Shown here: piece after piece, positions 33,677 through 42,645 of the stretch | Numbering within the stretch: the first letter of the stretch is position 1 | Layout: the number at the start of each line of letters is the position of its first letter | Source: Ilyomonas sp965277535 | GTDB taxonomy: Bacteria > Bacteroidota > Bacteroidia > Chitinophagales > Chitinophagaceae | NCBI GenBank assembly: GCA_965277535.1 | Contig: OZ255825.1 | Location: 4,464,001-4,528,000 of the forward strand | DNA: 64,000 bases | Direction: 5' to 3' | Notes under the pieces: generated by a model | What the model saw: only the letters and a program-made list of their open reading frames with translations | Told to the model about the DNA's origin: nothing | The model's database searches: none | Made by a program: the position numbers and the translations under genes

Positions 33677-34636
33677 TTACTTTACCAATTCCACCTTGCC
33701 GTTTCCATTTACGGGTTGTCCATCCATCTTCATCAATCCCATGAGTTGTTGCATCGTTTTTTGCATGCCATCAGTACTGCCGTCTAAAAAAAGCACATTG
33801 CCTTTTCCATACTCTGCAAAGTTTTTAATGGCTTCCGTCCACATGCTAAACAAAATAACATTCGTATCAAGGTTTGCCTGCTTCATTTGTTCGGCTGCCT
33901 GGCTCATACCTTTTGCTACCTCTTCTCTAAACAAAGCCACGCCTTGTCCACGCAAACGGGCAGCTTCACGCTCGGCTTCAGCCGCAATTTTAATAGCGTT
34001 GCCTTCAGCTTCTGCGCCTTTTGTTTTTGTAATTAAAAGTGCCTGACCTTCGTTTTCGGCAGCGGCTTTTAAGTTGTTGCTTGCCACCACTCTGCTCATG
34101 CTCTCCATTACCTGCTTGTCAAATGTAATATCGTTGATTTGAAGGTCTTGCAAATGATAGCCCCACTCTTCCAAAGAATGATCAATCTGGTCTTTTACGT
34201 ACTCTACAATTTCTCTTCTCAGTAACAAGATTTCAGCTTGCCGTTTTGTTGCCACAAATGCCCGGATTGAGCCTTCCACTGTGCGGATCAAAGCCTGCAT
34301 CAAATCTTTTTCGGAGATGAATTTAAACGCAACTTTGATAATGGTGTTTTCATTTTGATCAATCACTGAATACAGCAACATGCTTTTGAAATATACGTTT
34401 GCCTGATCAACCGTTACAGCTTGAAATTCAAGTTCAACTGATCTGTTTTGAATGCTGATGCGGCGATAAATTTGTTCAAATATGGGTATTTTAAAATTTA
34501 GCCCCGGACGAAGAACGCGGCGATATTTACCAAACAATGTAATTACTGAAACTGTGCCTTGCTGCACACTAACCAAACCACTGAATATAATAAATAAGAT
34601 AATGAGTAACCACCAGTAGTCTCTTAGAAATTCCAT
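33677..34636 (-). CDS. SPFH/Band 7 domain membrane protein (stomatin-like)
   Basis: 319 residues. One N-terminal membrane segment (WWLLIILFIIFSGLVSV, about 8-25), then the SPFH/band 7 domain (about 25-200; VQQGTVSVITLFGKYRRVLRPGLNFKIP split by the first strand, AVTVDQANVYFKSMLLYSV) and an Ala/Glu-rich coiled coil (about 190-255, EAEGNAIKIAAEAEREAA). Such proteins oligomerise into membrane rings or scaffolds and are linked to membrane microdomains and protease regulation. No NfeD partner or FtsH is adjacent. It is preceded by the terminator of the polysaccharide locus and followed by pssA, which fits a lipid/membrane context. Confidence 0.9.
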   Translation of the reverse strand: MEFLRDYWWLLIILFIIFSGLVSVQQGTVSVITLFGKYRRVLRPGLNFKIPIFEQIYRRISIQNRSVELEFQAVTVDQANVYFKSMLLYSVIDQNENTIIKVAFKFISEKDLMQALIRTVEGSIRAFVATKRQAEILLLRREIVEYVKDQIDHSLEEWGYHLQDLQINDITFDKQVMESMSRVVASNNLKAAAENEGQALLITKTKGAEAEGNAIKIAAEAEREAARLRGQGVALFREEVAKGMSQAAEQMKQANLDTNVILFSMWTEAIKNFAEYGKGNVLFLDGSTDGMQKTMQQLMGLMKMDGQPVNGNGKVELVK

Positions 34637-34792
34637 ATCTAATTTTTAAGGAAAGATAAGTAAAAGAAAGATGAGCAAAGTGTTATAAGTTACTTCATTA
34701 AGTGAAGTTGATTTTGTTTATCAAAAATTGAAATGACAAGAGTGAAAACATCATATAACATTATCGTGCTTTTCATTTTTCATTAAAACAAA

Positions 34793-34818
34793 AAAGTATA
34801 GAGCGAAGTCTATACTTT
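34793..34818 (-). terminator. Terminator at the end of the polysaccharide locus
   Basis: Perfect 10-bp stem AAAGTATAGA / TCTATACTTT around loop GCGAAG, with a TTTTTGTTTT tract following on the minus strand. It is 26 bases beyond the WecG-like stop and separates the polysaccharide genes from the SPFH gene. Confidence 0.82.
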
Positions 34819-34844
34819 ATAAAGTTTCGAAAACATACTTTTTC

Positions 34845-35597
34845 TTAAGCAGGCTGTTTTTTTAAGCCCAATAACATAAGCAAAAGATGCCTGAAGAACA
34901 TCATTTGGTTACCTATGTTGCGCTTGAAAATTTCGGGTCGCAAAAAGATTCTTACCAACCAAGCCATCCTAATTTTAAAATAAAAAGGATGAATTGCTTT
35001 TTGTGTTCCGGCATACCAGTCAAATACATTTCCGATGCTGATAATTAACCCTGCCTTCAGTTTGGTTTTGTGCTGAAACGACCACTTTTCCTGCTTCGGC
35101 GCCGTCATTCCAACAAATACAACGTCAGGGTTGAAAGCATTGATGCTGTTCACCATATTCTGGTTGTCTTCATCTGAAAAGACCTGTTTGAAGGGCGGCG
35201 AATAAGTAGCCACGTTTATGTTCGGATATTCTTTGCTTAACCTGTCCCGAATCAGTTGCAACACCTTTTCAGATGAGCCAAGAAAGAACACCTTTCCCGA
35301 TGCTTCGTTTACTCTTCCTAAAAAGTGTTTATATACATCAGGACCCTGGTTCTTCTTAATATTTTTCCCTTTTAAAAATATAGAAGCCAACGCAAAATAA
35401 ACGCCGTCCAACACAAGGTATTCAGTATGGTTCAGCACATTTTTAAACTCAGGATCTTTATTGGCAAGTCCATAATTGTTAGGACTAATGCTACAGTTAA
35501 TGACTCTGCATCTATCAGCCCGAAGTGGGATCTTTGAAAGATCATCTGAAAATACTTTGTATCCCAAAACTGTTACTGAATTATACGCCTCTTTCAT
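34845..35597 (-). CDS. WecG/TagA/CpsF family glycosyltransferase
   Basis: 250 residues from the ATG at 35597 (MKEAYNSVTVLGY); the open frame extends 30 codons upstream but that part overlaps the epimerase gene and does not look conserved. GT26 features: NCSISPNNYGLANKDPEF near residue 35, the LDGVYFALAS segment near 64 (usual catalytic Asp region), and FVGMTAPKQEKW near 165 with SIGNVFDWYAG near 190. GT26 enzymes add the second sugar (often ManNAc or mannose) to a lipid-diphosphate-linked first sugar on the cytoplasmic face. The usual C-terminal basic/hydrophobic tail for membrane association is present. Last gene of the locus, 41 bases after the epimerase. Confidence 0.88.
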   Translation of the reverse strand: MKEAYNSVTVLGYKVFSDDLSKIPLRADRCRVINCSISPNNYGLANKDPEFKNVLNHTEYLVLDGVYFALASIFLKGKNIKKNQGPDVYKHFLGRVNEASGKVFFLGSSEKVLQLIRDRLSKEYPNINVATYSPPFKQVFSDEDNQNMVNSINAFNPDVVFVGMTAPKQEKWSFQHKTKLKAGLIISIGNVFDWYAGTQKAIHPFYFKIRMAWLVRIFLRPEIFKRNIGNQMMFFRHLLLMLLGLKKQPA

Positions 35598-35638
35598 TGT
35601 TTTTATGGTTACAATTTGTAAATGAGGTTGATTAACAT

Positions 35639-36658
35639 TTAATCGGCTAATGCATAATTTTCGCTTGGTACCATTGGGCTTATCCATTCAAAAGTTTTGG
35701 TTAAACCATCAATCAAAGGAGCAGAAACTTCCCATCCTAATTTGCTTTTAAACAAGCGATTGTCGGAACGCCTGCCCCTTACGCCCAACGGACATTTAAA
35801 ACCATATTTCTTTATAAATTCATCACCATAAATATTTTTGATGGTGATGTTTTTGCCCGAAATATCAATTGCCATTTGCGCCAGTTCATTAATGGTTACC
35901 ATTTCTTCTGAACCAATGTTTACAGGCCCTTTGAAGTCGGACTTCATTAAAGCCAACACTGCTTTTATACATTCATCAATGTATAAAAAGGAGCGTGTTT
36001 GCTGACCATCACCCCACACTTCAAATTCGCCGCCATCAGGTGTTTCAGCAGCTTTGCGAATCATGGCAGCAGGCGCTTTTTCTTTACCGCCACGCCATGT
36101 GCCCTGCGGCCCGAAAATGTTATGAAACCTTGCGATGCGCACGTCTAAATTATAGTTACGATTAAATGCCAAAAACAAACGTTCGCTAAATAGTTTTTCC
36201 CATCCATATTCCGAATCGGGGTTAGCGGGATAAGCAGAGCTTTCTTCGCAATTCGGATTGTTGGGGTCGAGCTGGTTGTTTTCAGGATACATACAAGCCG
36301 AAGAAGAATAAAACAATTTTTTGATGCCTTTGCTTACGGCTTCTTTAGCCACATTCAAATTAATGATAGCTGAGTTGTGCATTACATTCGCATCGTTCTG
36401 ACCTGTAAAAATATAACCAGCACCGCCCATATCGGCAGCCAATTGATATACTTCATCATAACCTTCACCTATTACTACTTCTACTATTTTTGGGTCGGTT
36501 AAATCGCCCAAAATAAATTCATGACAGATGTCCTGATGGTCGAAATACTCATGATTTTTAATGTCGCAAATTCTTACATAGCATCCATTTTCTTTAAGTT
36601 TTTTAGCGAGGTGGCCGCCTATAAATCCGCCTCCGCCTAATACAATTACTTTTTTCAT
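35639..36658 (-). CDS. NAD-dependent sugar epimerase, GDP-mannose 3,5-epimerase-like
   Basis: 339 residues, extended SDR. Rossmann motif GGGGFIGGHL at residues 8-17; catalytic YGWEK (Y-x3-K) near residue 150 with the Ser in YSSSACMYPE. The block matches GDP-mannose 3,5-epimerase: the Cys in SACMYPE and the Lys in GTWRGGKEKAP, which act as the acid/base pair in plant GME, are both present, as are ADMGGAGYIF and GVRGRRSDN. It should make a GDP-L-galactose or GDP-L-gulose type donor, or a close relative. No GDP-mannose synthesis genes (manC/manB) are in the window. The 3' end lies 41 bases before the WecG-like start. Confidence 0.87.
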   Translation of the reverse strand: MKKVIVLGGGGFIGGHLAKKLKENGCYVRICDIKNHEYFDHQDICHEFILGDLTDPKIVEVVIGEGYDEVYQLAADMGGAGYIFTGQNDANVMHNSAIINLNVAKEAVSKGIKKLFYSSSACMYPENNQLDPNNPNCEESSAYPANPDSEYGWEKLFSERLFLAFNRNYNLDVRIARFHNIFGPQGTWRGGKEKAPAAMIRKAAETPDGGEFEVWGDGQQTRSFLYIDECIKAVLALMKSDFKGPVNIGSEEMVTINELAQMAIDISGKNITIKNIYGDEFIKKYGFKCPLGVRGRRSDNRLFKSKLGWEVSAPLIDGLTKTFEWISPMVPSENYALAD

Positions 36659-36990
36659 TTTTTGATTTGGTTTAATTTGATTGATGATACACTTATATTT
36701 TTAGTTATGGGAATAAATTGATAATGAGCAGTCTCATTTTTTACATATTAAATTGGGACAAAAGTATTAAGTCTTTACATATTACTTTTGCCGAACTTGT
36801 TACCAAAAAGTTACGAGCCGTTATAGATTGACTTTAATGCGTTTTAGTTTAACTGAACAATAGTAGTATATTATAAAGTCAGTTGAATATGTTTTGTTTT
36901 TGCGTAAATTATTTTTGGTAATAAAAAGATAGAGTAGTTATGATTCTTAACATTGGCAGTATCGGATTTTAATTTTAAAATTATTAACTG
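36659..36990. other. AT-rich gap within the polysaccharide locus
   Basis: 332 bases, no ORF. It holds an imperfect inverted repeat (TGACTTTAAT at 36829-36838 with ATTATAAAGTCA at 36870-36881) and one copy of the 11-mer TTTGTTTTTGC at 36893. It likely contains a promoter for the epimerase gene but I cannot place it. Confidence 0.4.
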
Positions 36991-38193
36991 TTAGTTTGTT
37001 ACGGATTCTCTTTCAAGAGCGATTATTTTACTCAATTTCCGTTCCACTTCTTCAATATTCACAATTAAGTTTAATTTTTCTCCTTGTTTAAAGGTACGCG
37101 CCTTGCCATCTGATTTGCAAATCAAATAATCGTATTTTAAACCAACTTTATTAGCTAAATCATTGAAAATAGGTTGTGCAAAGTCCTCTGCCATCAGTTC
37201 AAGTACATGAGTATTTTTATTGCTAAAAACAAGATTTATCTGGCCTGCGCCGATAGTAGCAATGATAATCTCTGCATTGGAAAATAAAGTAATTTTTTCC
37301 TGAAATGAGAGACTTGATAATTCAAAAGATTGGAAACCATACTTAATGAGTGTTTGCGTTAAAGCATCTTCATTCAACACTCGTCTTTTTGGTGAATCTT
37401 TCCGGCTAATGTAAACGAAAGGGCAGTTGAATTTTTTATCTGTGAGAGGTAATTTGTGTGGTAAAAATTCGGTTCTTAAAAATTCAGGGCACCAAAAGGG
37501 AACGTGTTCATGATACCTTACATAGGTAGTGGCTATTAAAGTATCTGCCTGAACATGGTTGTGCAAATCGCCGGCAATAATTTTGCTTTCATTAATGCCA
37601 AGCATTTTAATGACCTCTCGATGAAAGCCATATTTATAACTTGGAATTAAAAACCAATCAATTTTATCATACCAGCCTACTTTTTTTACTAAAGCAATCC
37701 GCGATATGGAATCTAATAAATAATGAGATGGATTTTCAATTCCACCTTCTCCGATTAATAGAGCCAAAACGTTTCCTGAATATTTTTCAGGCTCTTTAAA
37801 ATAATTTTGTTTAAAAACAGCATTCTTTTCAGGAATGCTGCTGTTTAAATCGTATGACAATTCACCAATTAAATGATTATCACCGCTAATAACTGAAATG
37901 GCAAAAACGTTATCCGTAAAAACTCTGCCGTCAGGAATGGCTACTACTCTTGCGGCCGGAATTTCAGCAGCCATAGTTGTTTCAACATACCCAATAAAAT
38001 GGTTCCTGAATTCTTCTGATACATCCAAATAAGAGGTGAAAGGGGGATAAGCCTCTACACAAACCGCTTCTTTTACAGCTTCTGTGTATTGTTCAATAGT
38101 ATTATAAACGCCTTTGGGTTTATAGCGTTTGTTACGAATGAGAATGCGGCTTAGTACTCTCTTAATTCGTCTTTTTACTTTGCGAACAATCAT
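36991..38193 (-). CDS. GT61-type (DUF563) glycosyltransferase
   Basis: 400 residues. After a basic N-terminus (IVRKVKRRIKRVLSRILIR) come features of the DUF563/GT61 family: the GGIENPSHYLLDSISRIALV block near residue 155 (family: N-x-xHwl-D), VYISRKDSPKRRVLNEDAL near 270 (family: ISR…R.I.NE), and a C-terminal IATIGAGQINLVFSNKNTHVLELM (family: GAGL.N..F.. G..ViEl) near 320. It should transfer a sugar, perhaps xylose or a related pentose/hexose, to a growing glycan. GT61 enzymes are retained in the cytosol in bacteria; no signal peptide is seen. 68 bases after the AKR-like gene. Confidence 0.82.
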   Translation of the reverse strand: MIVRKVKRRIKRVLSRILIRNKRYKPKGVYNTIEQYTEAVKEAVCVEAYPPFTSYLDVSEEFRNHFIGYVETTMAAEIPAARVVAIPDGRVFTDNVFAISVISGDNHLIGELSYDLNSSIPEKNAVFKQNYFKEPEKYSGNVLALLIGEGGIENPSHYLLDSISRIALVKKVGWYDKIDWFLIPSYKYGFHREVIKMLGINESKIIAGDLHNHVQADTLIATTYVRYHEHVPFWCPEFLRTEFLPHKLPLTDKKFNCPFVYISRKDSPKRRVLNEDALTQTLIKYGFQSFELSSLSFQEKITLFSNAEIIIATIGAGQINLVFSNKNTHVLELMAEDFAQPIFNDLANKVGLKYDYLICKSDGKARTFKQGEKLNLIVNIEEVERKLSKIIALERESVTN

Positions 38194-38261
38194 TTTCGGG
38201 AGGTTTGAAAAAGGATACCCTTATGTTTGGTTTTGTATATAAAACAACCTAAGCAAACTTG

Positions 38262-39143
38262 CTATTGATGAATTACTTCCTGGTAAGCTTTATCGTATTT
38301 ATGAATTAAAGAAACGGTTTCTTCAATGTTGGTTTTTGATGAGGCGCCAAAAAGGATAGATTCGATATTTGGCAAGCTGCAAACATATTCAATAGCTTCT
38401 TTTGGTGGAATAGCGCCAGCAGCCAGTACTTGCATAGCAATTACCCGAACATTACGCGTAGCCAACGTTTCCTCATACAATTCTTTTCCACCCGACATGC
38501 GAAAATCCACCTTGTTAATGGATGCACAGATAATCGGATTTTGTACGCCCACATCTTCCAGAGCATTCAATAATTTAGGAAGATTCATAGTAATAAACCC
38601 TGCTTCGGCGTTGTATTTTTCTCTTATGTAACTGTGATAAGCTTTCAAAATTTCTTTCATTCCTAAACCTAACAACAAATCAGTAACAACGTTTTGCAAA
38701 AAGATAACCGGCGTGTTGATGCCCTTGAACATTTTCATTTCTGAATCAATCATCAGTTCCATGATTGATAAATAGTCTTTCGACAAGTAAGCCATGCCAC
38801 CCTTAAACAACGAGCCAAAAAAGTTGCCTGGCACATACTGTTTTATTGTTCCCATCACACCCAATTCGGTAACAGCGTTGGCATACTTGTGTGCATACGG
38901 CATACAGGGATAAATGCAATAATTAGCATACTTCGCCGGATTTTGTCGAATAAATTCACAGATGTTTGCAATTCTATCATGCGTAGTGCACATAAAGGTG
39001 TTCACACCCGCATTGATTGCATAATCTAAAGTTTTTATAATAGCACTATCGTTTTTAAATTTGATTGATTGTGCTCTGGATTTTTCGTCCGATATATGAT
39101 TGACAGCAAAGAATTGGTTGTCTCCAAAAATGATACGCTCCAT
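38262..39143 (-). CDS. TIM-barrel protein, distantly aldo/keto reductase-like
   Basis: 293 residues, weakly recognised. No signal peptide or membrane segment. The pattern of hydrophobic strands suggests a (β/α)8 barrel: ERIIFGDNQF at the start, VNTFMCTTHD near 47, TPVIFLQNVV near 135, NPIICASINK near 190 and VRVIAMQVLAAGAI near 217. The C-terminus NIESILFGASSKTNIEETV resembles the cofactor-binding end of aldo/keto reductases, but the catalytic Tyr/Lys of that family is not obvious. It starts 5 bases after the Gfo/Idh gene's stop and so is almost certainly co-expressed with it, in the polysaccharide locus. A role in nucleotide-sugar or glycan-precursor modification is inference. Confidence 0.6.
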   Translation of the reverse strand: MERIIFGDNQFFAVNHISDEKSRAQSIKFKNDSAIIKTLDYAINAGVNTFMCTTHDRIANICEFIRQNPAKYANYCIYPCMPYAHKYANAVTELGVMGTIKQYVPGNFFGSLFKGGMAYLSKDYLSIMELMIDSEMKMFKGINTPVIFLQNVVTDLLLGLGMKEILKAYHSYIREKYNAEAGFITMNLPKLLNALEDVGVQNPIICASINKVDFRMSGGKELYEETLATRNVRVIAMQVLAAGAIPPKEAIEYVCSLPNIESILFGASSKTNIEETVSLIHKYDKAYQEVIHQ

Positions 39144-39148
39144 AAGAA

Positions 39149-40159
39149 TTAATTTACGTTGTTTTTAATTAGCGAAATTACTTTATCCGTATGCCATGCA
39201 CTTTGAAACGTGTTAATATTATTGGGCACTTTGTTTTGTATGGCTTTGATAAAATAATCCACTTGTGCTGAATATTCTTCTCCACGAAGGTAAAAATCTA
39301 CCGGCGTAGTTAAATCGGTTATATATTTTACATTCCAGCCTTTAGTGTAGCCCTGTGGATAATCGGTTGTTTTAAAATATACTCTTAGCTCATTGGCATC
39401 ACAAACAATTTTTCCTTTACTTCCTAAAATGGTGATTGAGGTTGACATTTTTCTATAGGTTTCATCGCTCCAGTTCACCGATAACACACCACTTACTTTT
39501 GACGATAATTCGAGCACCGAAAAAACAGAATCTTCCACGTTTTTTGAATAAAACGATTTCAGAAGCGTTCCACTTACTTTCTCAACCGGGCTAATGATGT
39601 AATTAATTAAGTCAATCACATGCGAAGCATAATCCATCAAACAGCCGCCTCCTTCTTCCGGATCGGAACGCCATGTATCCTGTTTGGGTTTTATCACAAC
39701 AGGGCCGTACGATTCTCCCGTAAAATGAAAAATATCGCCAATACTTCCGTTGTCTAAAATTCGTTTTACTTCCTGAAAAGTACCAATAAATTTATTGTGA
39801 TAACCAACCTGGTTCACCAATTTTTTTCTTTCTGCCAGTTCTACCAATTCCTTGCCTTCTACTGGTGTTAAGCACAATGGCTTTTCGGCAAACACATGCC
39901 TGCCACTCTCCATAATTTTCTTTACCATTCTTGCATGAAGCTTGGTAGGAACAGCCACGAACACTGCATCGGCATCGGTTTCTTTCAGCATGTCTTCATA
40001 ATCTGAAAACACAGGGAAGGAGGTATATTTTTTAAATACATCCAATGTTATCTTCGAAGTGTCGCTTACGCCAACTACTTCTACATCAGGATGAGCACCT
40101 AAAATAGCAAGGTGCGATACACCCATTTTTCCAACACCAATTACACCAACTTTTATCAT
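39149..40159 (-). CDS. Gfo/Idh/MocA family NAD(P)-dependent oxidoreductase
   Basis: 336 residues. Rossmann fold with GVIGVGKMG at residues 5-13, the characteristic AEKPLCL segment near 94 (catalytic Lys) and the C-terminal domain with GGGCLMDYASHVIDLI near 173 (Asp/His active-site strand). It oxidises or reduces a sugar, very likely a nucleotide sugar, given the flanking glycosyltransferases; UDP-GlcNAc-type 3-oxidases of this family occur in similar loci. Substrate unproven. 5 bases separate its stop from the next gene's start, so they form a tight pair; the gap to the upstream glycosyltransferase is 180 bases. Confidence 0.9.
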   Translation of the reverse strand: MIKVGVIGVGKMGVSHLAILGAHPDVEVVGVSDTSKITLDVFKKYTSFPVFSDYEDMLKETDADAVFVAVPTKLHARMVKKIMESGRHVFAEKPLCLTPVEGKELVELAERKKLVNQVGYHNKFIGTFQEVKRILDNGSIGDIFHFTGESYGPVVIKPKQDTWRSDPEEGGGCLMDYASHVIDLINYIISPVEKVSGTLLKSFYSKNVEDSVFSVLELSSKVSGVLSVNWSDETYRKMSTSITILGSKGKIVCDANELRVYFKTTDYPQGYTKGWNVKYITDLTTPVDFYLRGEEYSAQVDYFIKAIQNKVPNNINTFQSAWHTDKVISLIKNNVN

Positions 40160-40339
40160 AGTAAATTTTTTTCTAAAAAATAATACGGCTTCTGTTTTAT
40201 TTAAAACGTTTATTATCCTGTTCTGGCTGCTATCTTATCCTTCAATTTGTTCGTAGTTGATAATTCTTTTGTCCGGTTTTTAAACAAAAACAAATAAGAG
40301 CAAAATGAAATTGATGAGAAAGAAACTTGTAAGCTGAAT

Positions 40340-41455
40340 TTAGTTTGGATGACAATTTTGTAATAAGATTTGAGACATATTTTTTTCAAAAGTTTCCAGC
40401 GTAAACAATTCAAAAAATCTTTGTCTGCCTTTTTCTCCCATCGTACAACGAAGAGTCGGATTTTTTATTAGAATAGTTAACTTTTCCGCCAACAAAGTTG
40501 CGTTATCGTGCGGCACTAAAAAGCCGGTTACACCTTCTACCACAATATCGGGTATGCCACCCTCAGGCGATGAAATGATGGGTAAACTATTTTGCATCGC
40601 TTCTAAGTTTACCAGCCCAAACGTATCATAACGCGTTGGAAGCACAAATATGTCGGCTGTCTCATAAAAAGCTTGTTTTTCTTCGTTGTATTTCGGACCA
40701 TGTGCAAATACCACGTTTGCCAAATGTTTTCGTTCTATTTCATTTTTAAACTCCTCTTCTGTAACTTCCGACCAGCCACCTACATAATGACATTCAAAAG
40801 GTAAACCTTGCTTATACATTTCCTCACAAGCCTTTAGTAGTACAAAAATACCTTTTTCAATTATCATATTTGATAAAAATAGCAAGCGGCAACGGGCATT
40901 GTTTTTAACCTGAATAATTCTCTTTGTTTGGTCGTTTAATTTATCAATTACAGGAATGCCTAATAAACAGTAAAAAACATTTTGGGGGCTTACATAATTT
41001 TGAATATCAGGATACAAGTAACGGGTTGATAAAATGCTTTTCGTGTTTTTAAAAGCATAGTTATAAAGCATTCGTGCCCGTGCGCTTTTATTGTTATTAA
41101 CTCCTTTATTATGAAAATGAAAGATAATGTTGCAGTGCCATATTTTCAAGAGTGATACAATCACCAAATCTTTATAAAAACCTGCACCTTGCGCGGTTAG
41201 CGTCATGTAACATAAGTCATATTTCTTTTTACGCAGGGCTGTAACTACATGTTTGGTAATACCCGCAAAAGTGGCAATCTTTTTAAAACTGCCTTTACCC
41301 GATTGGTTTAAATCTCTGTTCGTAGCCAAATCAATAAAATCAGCTTCGAAATTTTTATTGATTATTTTGCTATCATGCATGTATTTTCCAATCATAGCTG
41401 CTCCGTGATGAGGCGGCGGTAGGTGTAATATAAACAGAATTTTTGGTTTTGCCAT
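40340..41455 (-). CDS. GT4 family glycosyltransferase
   Basis: 371 residues, GT-B fold. N-terminal LFILHLPPPHHGAAMIGKYM is typical of the donor-independent half. The C-terminal nucleotide-sugar domain carries CRLLFLSNMIIEKGIFVLLKA near 205 and the E-x7-E motif region FVLPTRYDTFGLVNLEAM near 290, followed by EGGIPDIVVEGVTGFLVP. It is a retaining transferase acting on the cytoplasmic face during repeat-unit assembly. Linkage and sugar cannot be read. It lies in the polysaccharide locus, 90 bases after the other GT4. Confidence 0.92.
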   Translation of the reverse strand: MAKPKILFILHLPPPHHGAAMIGKYMHDSKIINKNFEADFIDLATNRDLNQSGKGSFKKIATFAGITKHVVTALRKKKYDLCYMTLTAQGAGFYKDLVIVSLLKIWHCNIIFHFHNKGVNNNKSARARMLYNYAFKNTKSILSTRYLYPDIQNYVSPQNVFYCLLGIPVIDKLNDQTKRIIQVKNNARCRLLFLSNMIIEKGIFVLLKACEEMYKQGLPFECHYVGGWSEVTEEEFKNEIERKHLANVVFAHGPKYNEEKQAFYETADIFVLPTRYDTFGLVNLEAMQNSLPIISSPEGGIPDIVVEGVTGFLVPHDNATLLAEKLTILIKNPTLRCTMGEKGRQRFFELFTLETFEKNMSQILLQNCHPN

Positions 41456-41545
41456 AATTACACGTTTGCAGCGTTGGTTTGATTTTCTTTTACCAGTAAG
41501 ATAGATACATGCACCATTAATATTCGCGAGTTTTAAATGCTCTTT

Positions 41546-42622
41546 TTATGATAATGAAAAAGCCACTGATTGCAAAATGCCTTCTGCCGCTTGCTGATGA
41601 TTAAAGGGCTTTACCAACTCCACTGCATTATCGGAAAACGTTTTCAGAAGTTCCGGATTTTTTAAAAGATGCAAAGCATGTTTCGCCCAATGTTCTGCAT
41701 TTAGTGTAAGCACATAACCATTTTTACCATGAACAATTAAGTCGTTTGCCACACCGGCGTACTCGCAGGTAATCACAGGAGTACCTGCCGCACAAGCTTC
41801 ATTGGCTACTATTCCCCAACAATCGCCAATCGTTGGAAACAATAACAGCTTTGCTTTTGCATAAAAAGTTGGCAATGTTTTCTGATCAAGATAACCTGCA
41901 AAATAATAAGCTATATTATTTTGCTCAAGCTCCTCAAGCACTTGTTTTCGCTGAGCTCCTTCTCCAACAATTAGTACCTTAAAGTTCGGGATTTCTCTAT
42001 TTAATGTCTTGGCGATTTCAACAAATAACATGGGCAATTTCCGTTCAACAATCTGACCACAAAACATCAGGTGATATTCTCTGCTTTCTATTGGCTCTGG
42101 TGTAAACTTAGAGTTATCAATACACAAGCAACTTTTGAACATTTTGCTTTCTTTTACCCCATAACTTTTATACAAATCAAAACCACCTTTGCCACATGCA
42201 ACAAAGGCATCGGTTGCTTTGAAGGTAAAACGCCGGATGAGTTTTTGTGTCCTAGAAAAATTGCGTTCAGATAAGAGTGTGCCATCATTATAAACAATTA
42301 GTTTTCTTCTCTTCATCATACACCATAACACACCATACAACATAGTAGGCTTGAAGGCAGTGATGATGAGCACATCAGGATTCAATTCGTTCAACACTTT
42401 CCAAACTTTGGGTTGGTTGGGACGAAAATGTTCAATTTTATCTGTTAAAAACCGCATTGGATATTTGCCATAATCAATTTTCCAAAGCCTGTCGGGTTCA
42501 ATTGTTGCGCAATACAAAACCGAATAATTTGGATTTTGTTCGGAAATTAATTCATGCATACGTTCCCGGTATGGACCCGGTACTTGCGTTAAGTACACTA
42601 CCTTTGAATTCGTTTTCATCAT
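41546..42622 (-). CDS. GT4 family glycosyltransferase
   Basis: 358 residues, GT-B fold. N-terminus KVVYLTQVPGPYRERMHELI; the nucleotide-sugar half has LMFCGQIVERKLPMLFVEIA near residue 185 and the E-x7-E motif region LLLFPTIGDCWGIVANEACAAG near 265, then GVANDLIVHGKNGYVL. Retaining glycosyltransferase for the same repeat unit as its neighbours. It starts 23 bases after the GT2 stop, so the two are co-transcribed. Confidence 0.92.
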   Translation of the reverse strand: MMKTNSKVVYLTQVPGPYRERMHELISEQNPNYSVLYCATIEPDRLWKIDYGKYPMRFLTDKIEHFRPNQPKVWKVLNELNPDVLIITAFKPTMLYGVLWCMMKRRKLIVYNDGTLLSERNFSRTQKLIRRFTFKATDAFVACGKGGFDLYKSYGVKESKMFKSCLCIDNSKFTPEPIESREYHLMFCGQIVERKLPMLFVEIAKTLNREIPNFKVLIVGEGAQRKQVLEELEQNNIAYYFAGYLDQKTLPTFYAKAKLLLFPTIGDCWGIVANEACAAGTPVITCEYAGVANDLIVHGKNGYVLTLNAEHWAKHALHLLKNPELLKTFSDNAVELVKPFNHQQAAEGILQSVAFSLS

Positions 42623-42645
42623 TCAGTCTTCGGTTTGGTTTTGGG

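Noticed and set aside
34845..35687. Longer start for the WecG-like gene at 35687
   Set aside because: The extra 30 residues overlap the epimerase gene and do not resemble the family N-terminus; ATG at 35597 fits the usual length.
40213..40413. 66-residue minus-strand ORF between the Gfo/Idh and GT4 genes
   Set aside because: It overlaps the end of the GT4 gene in another frame and has no coding character.
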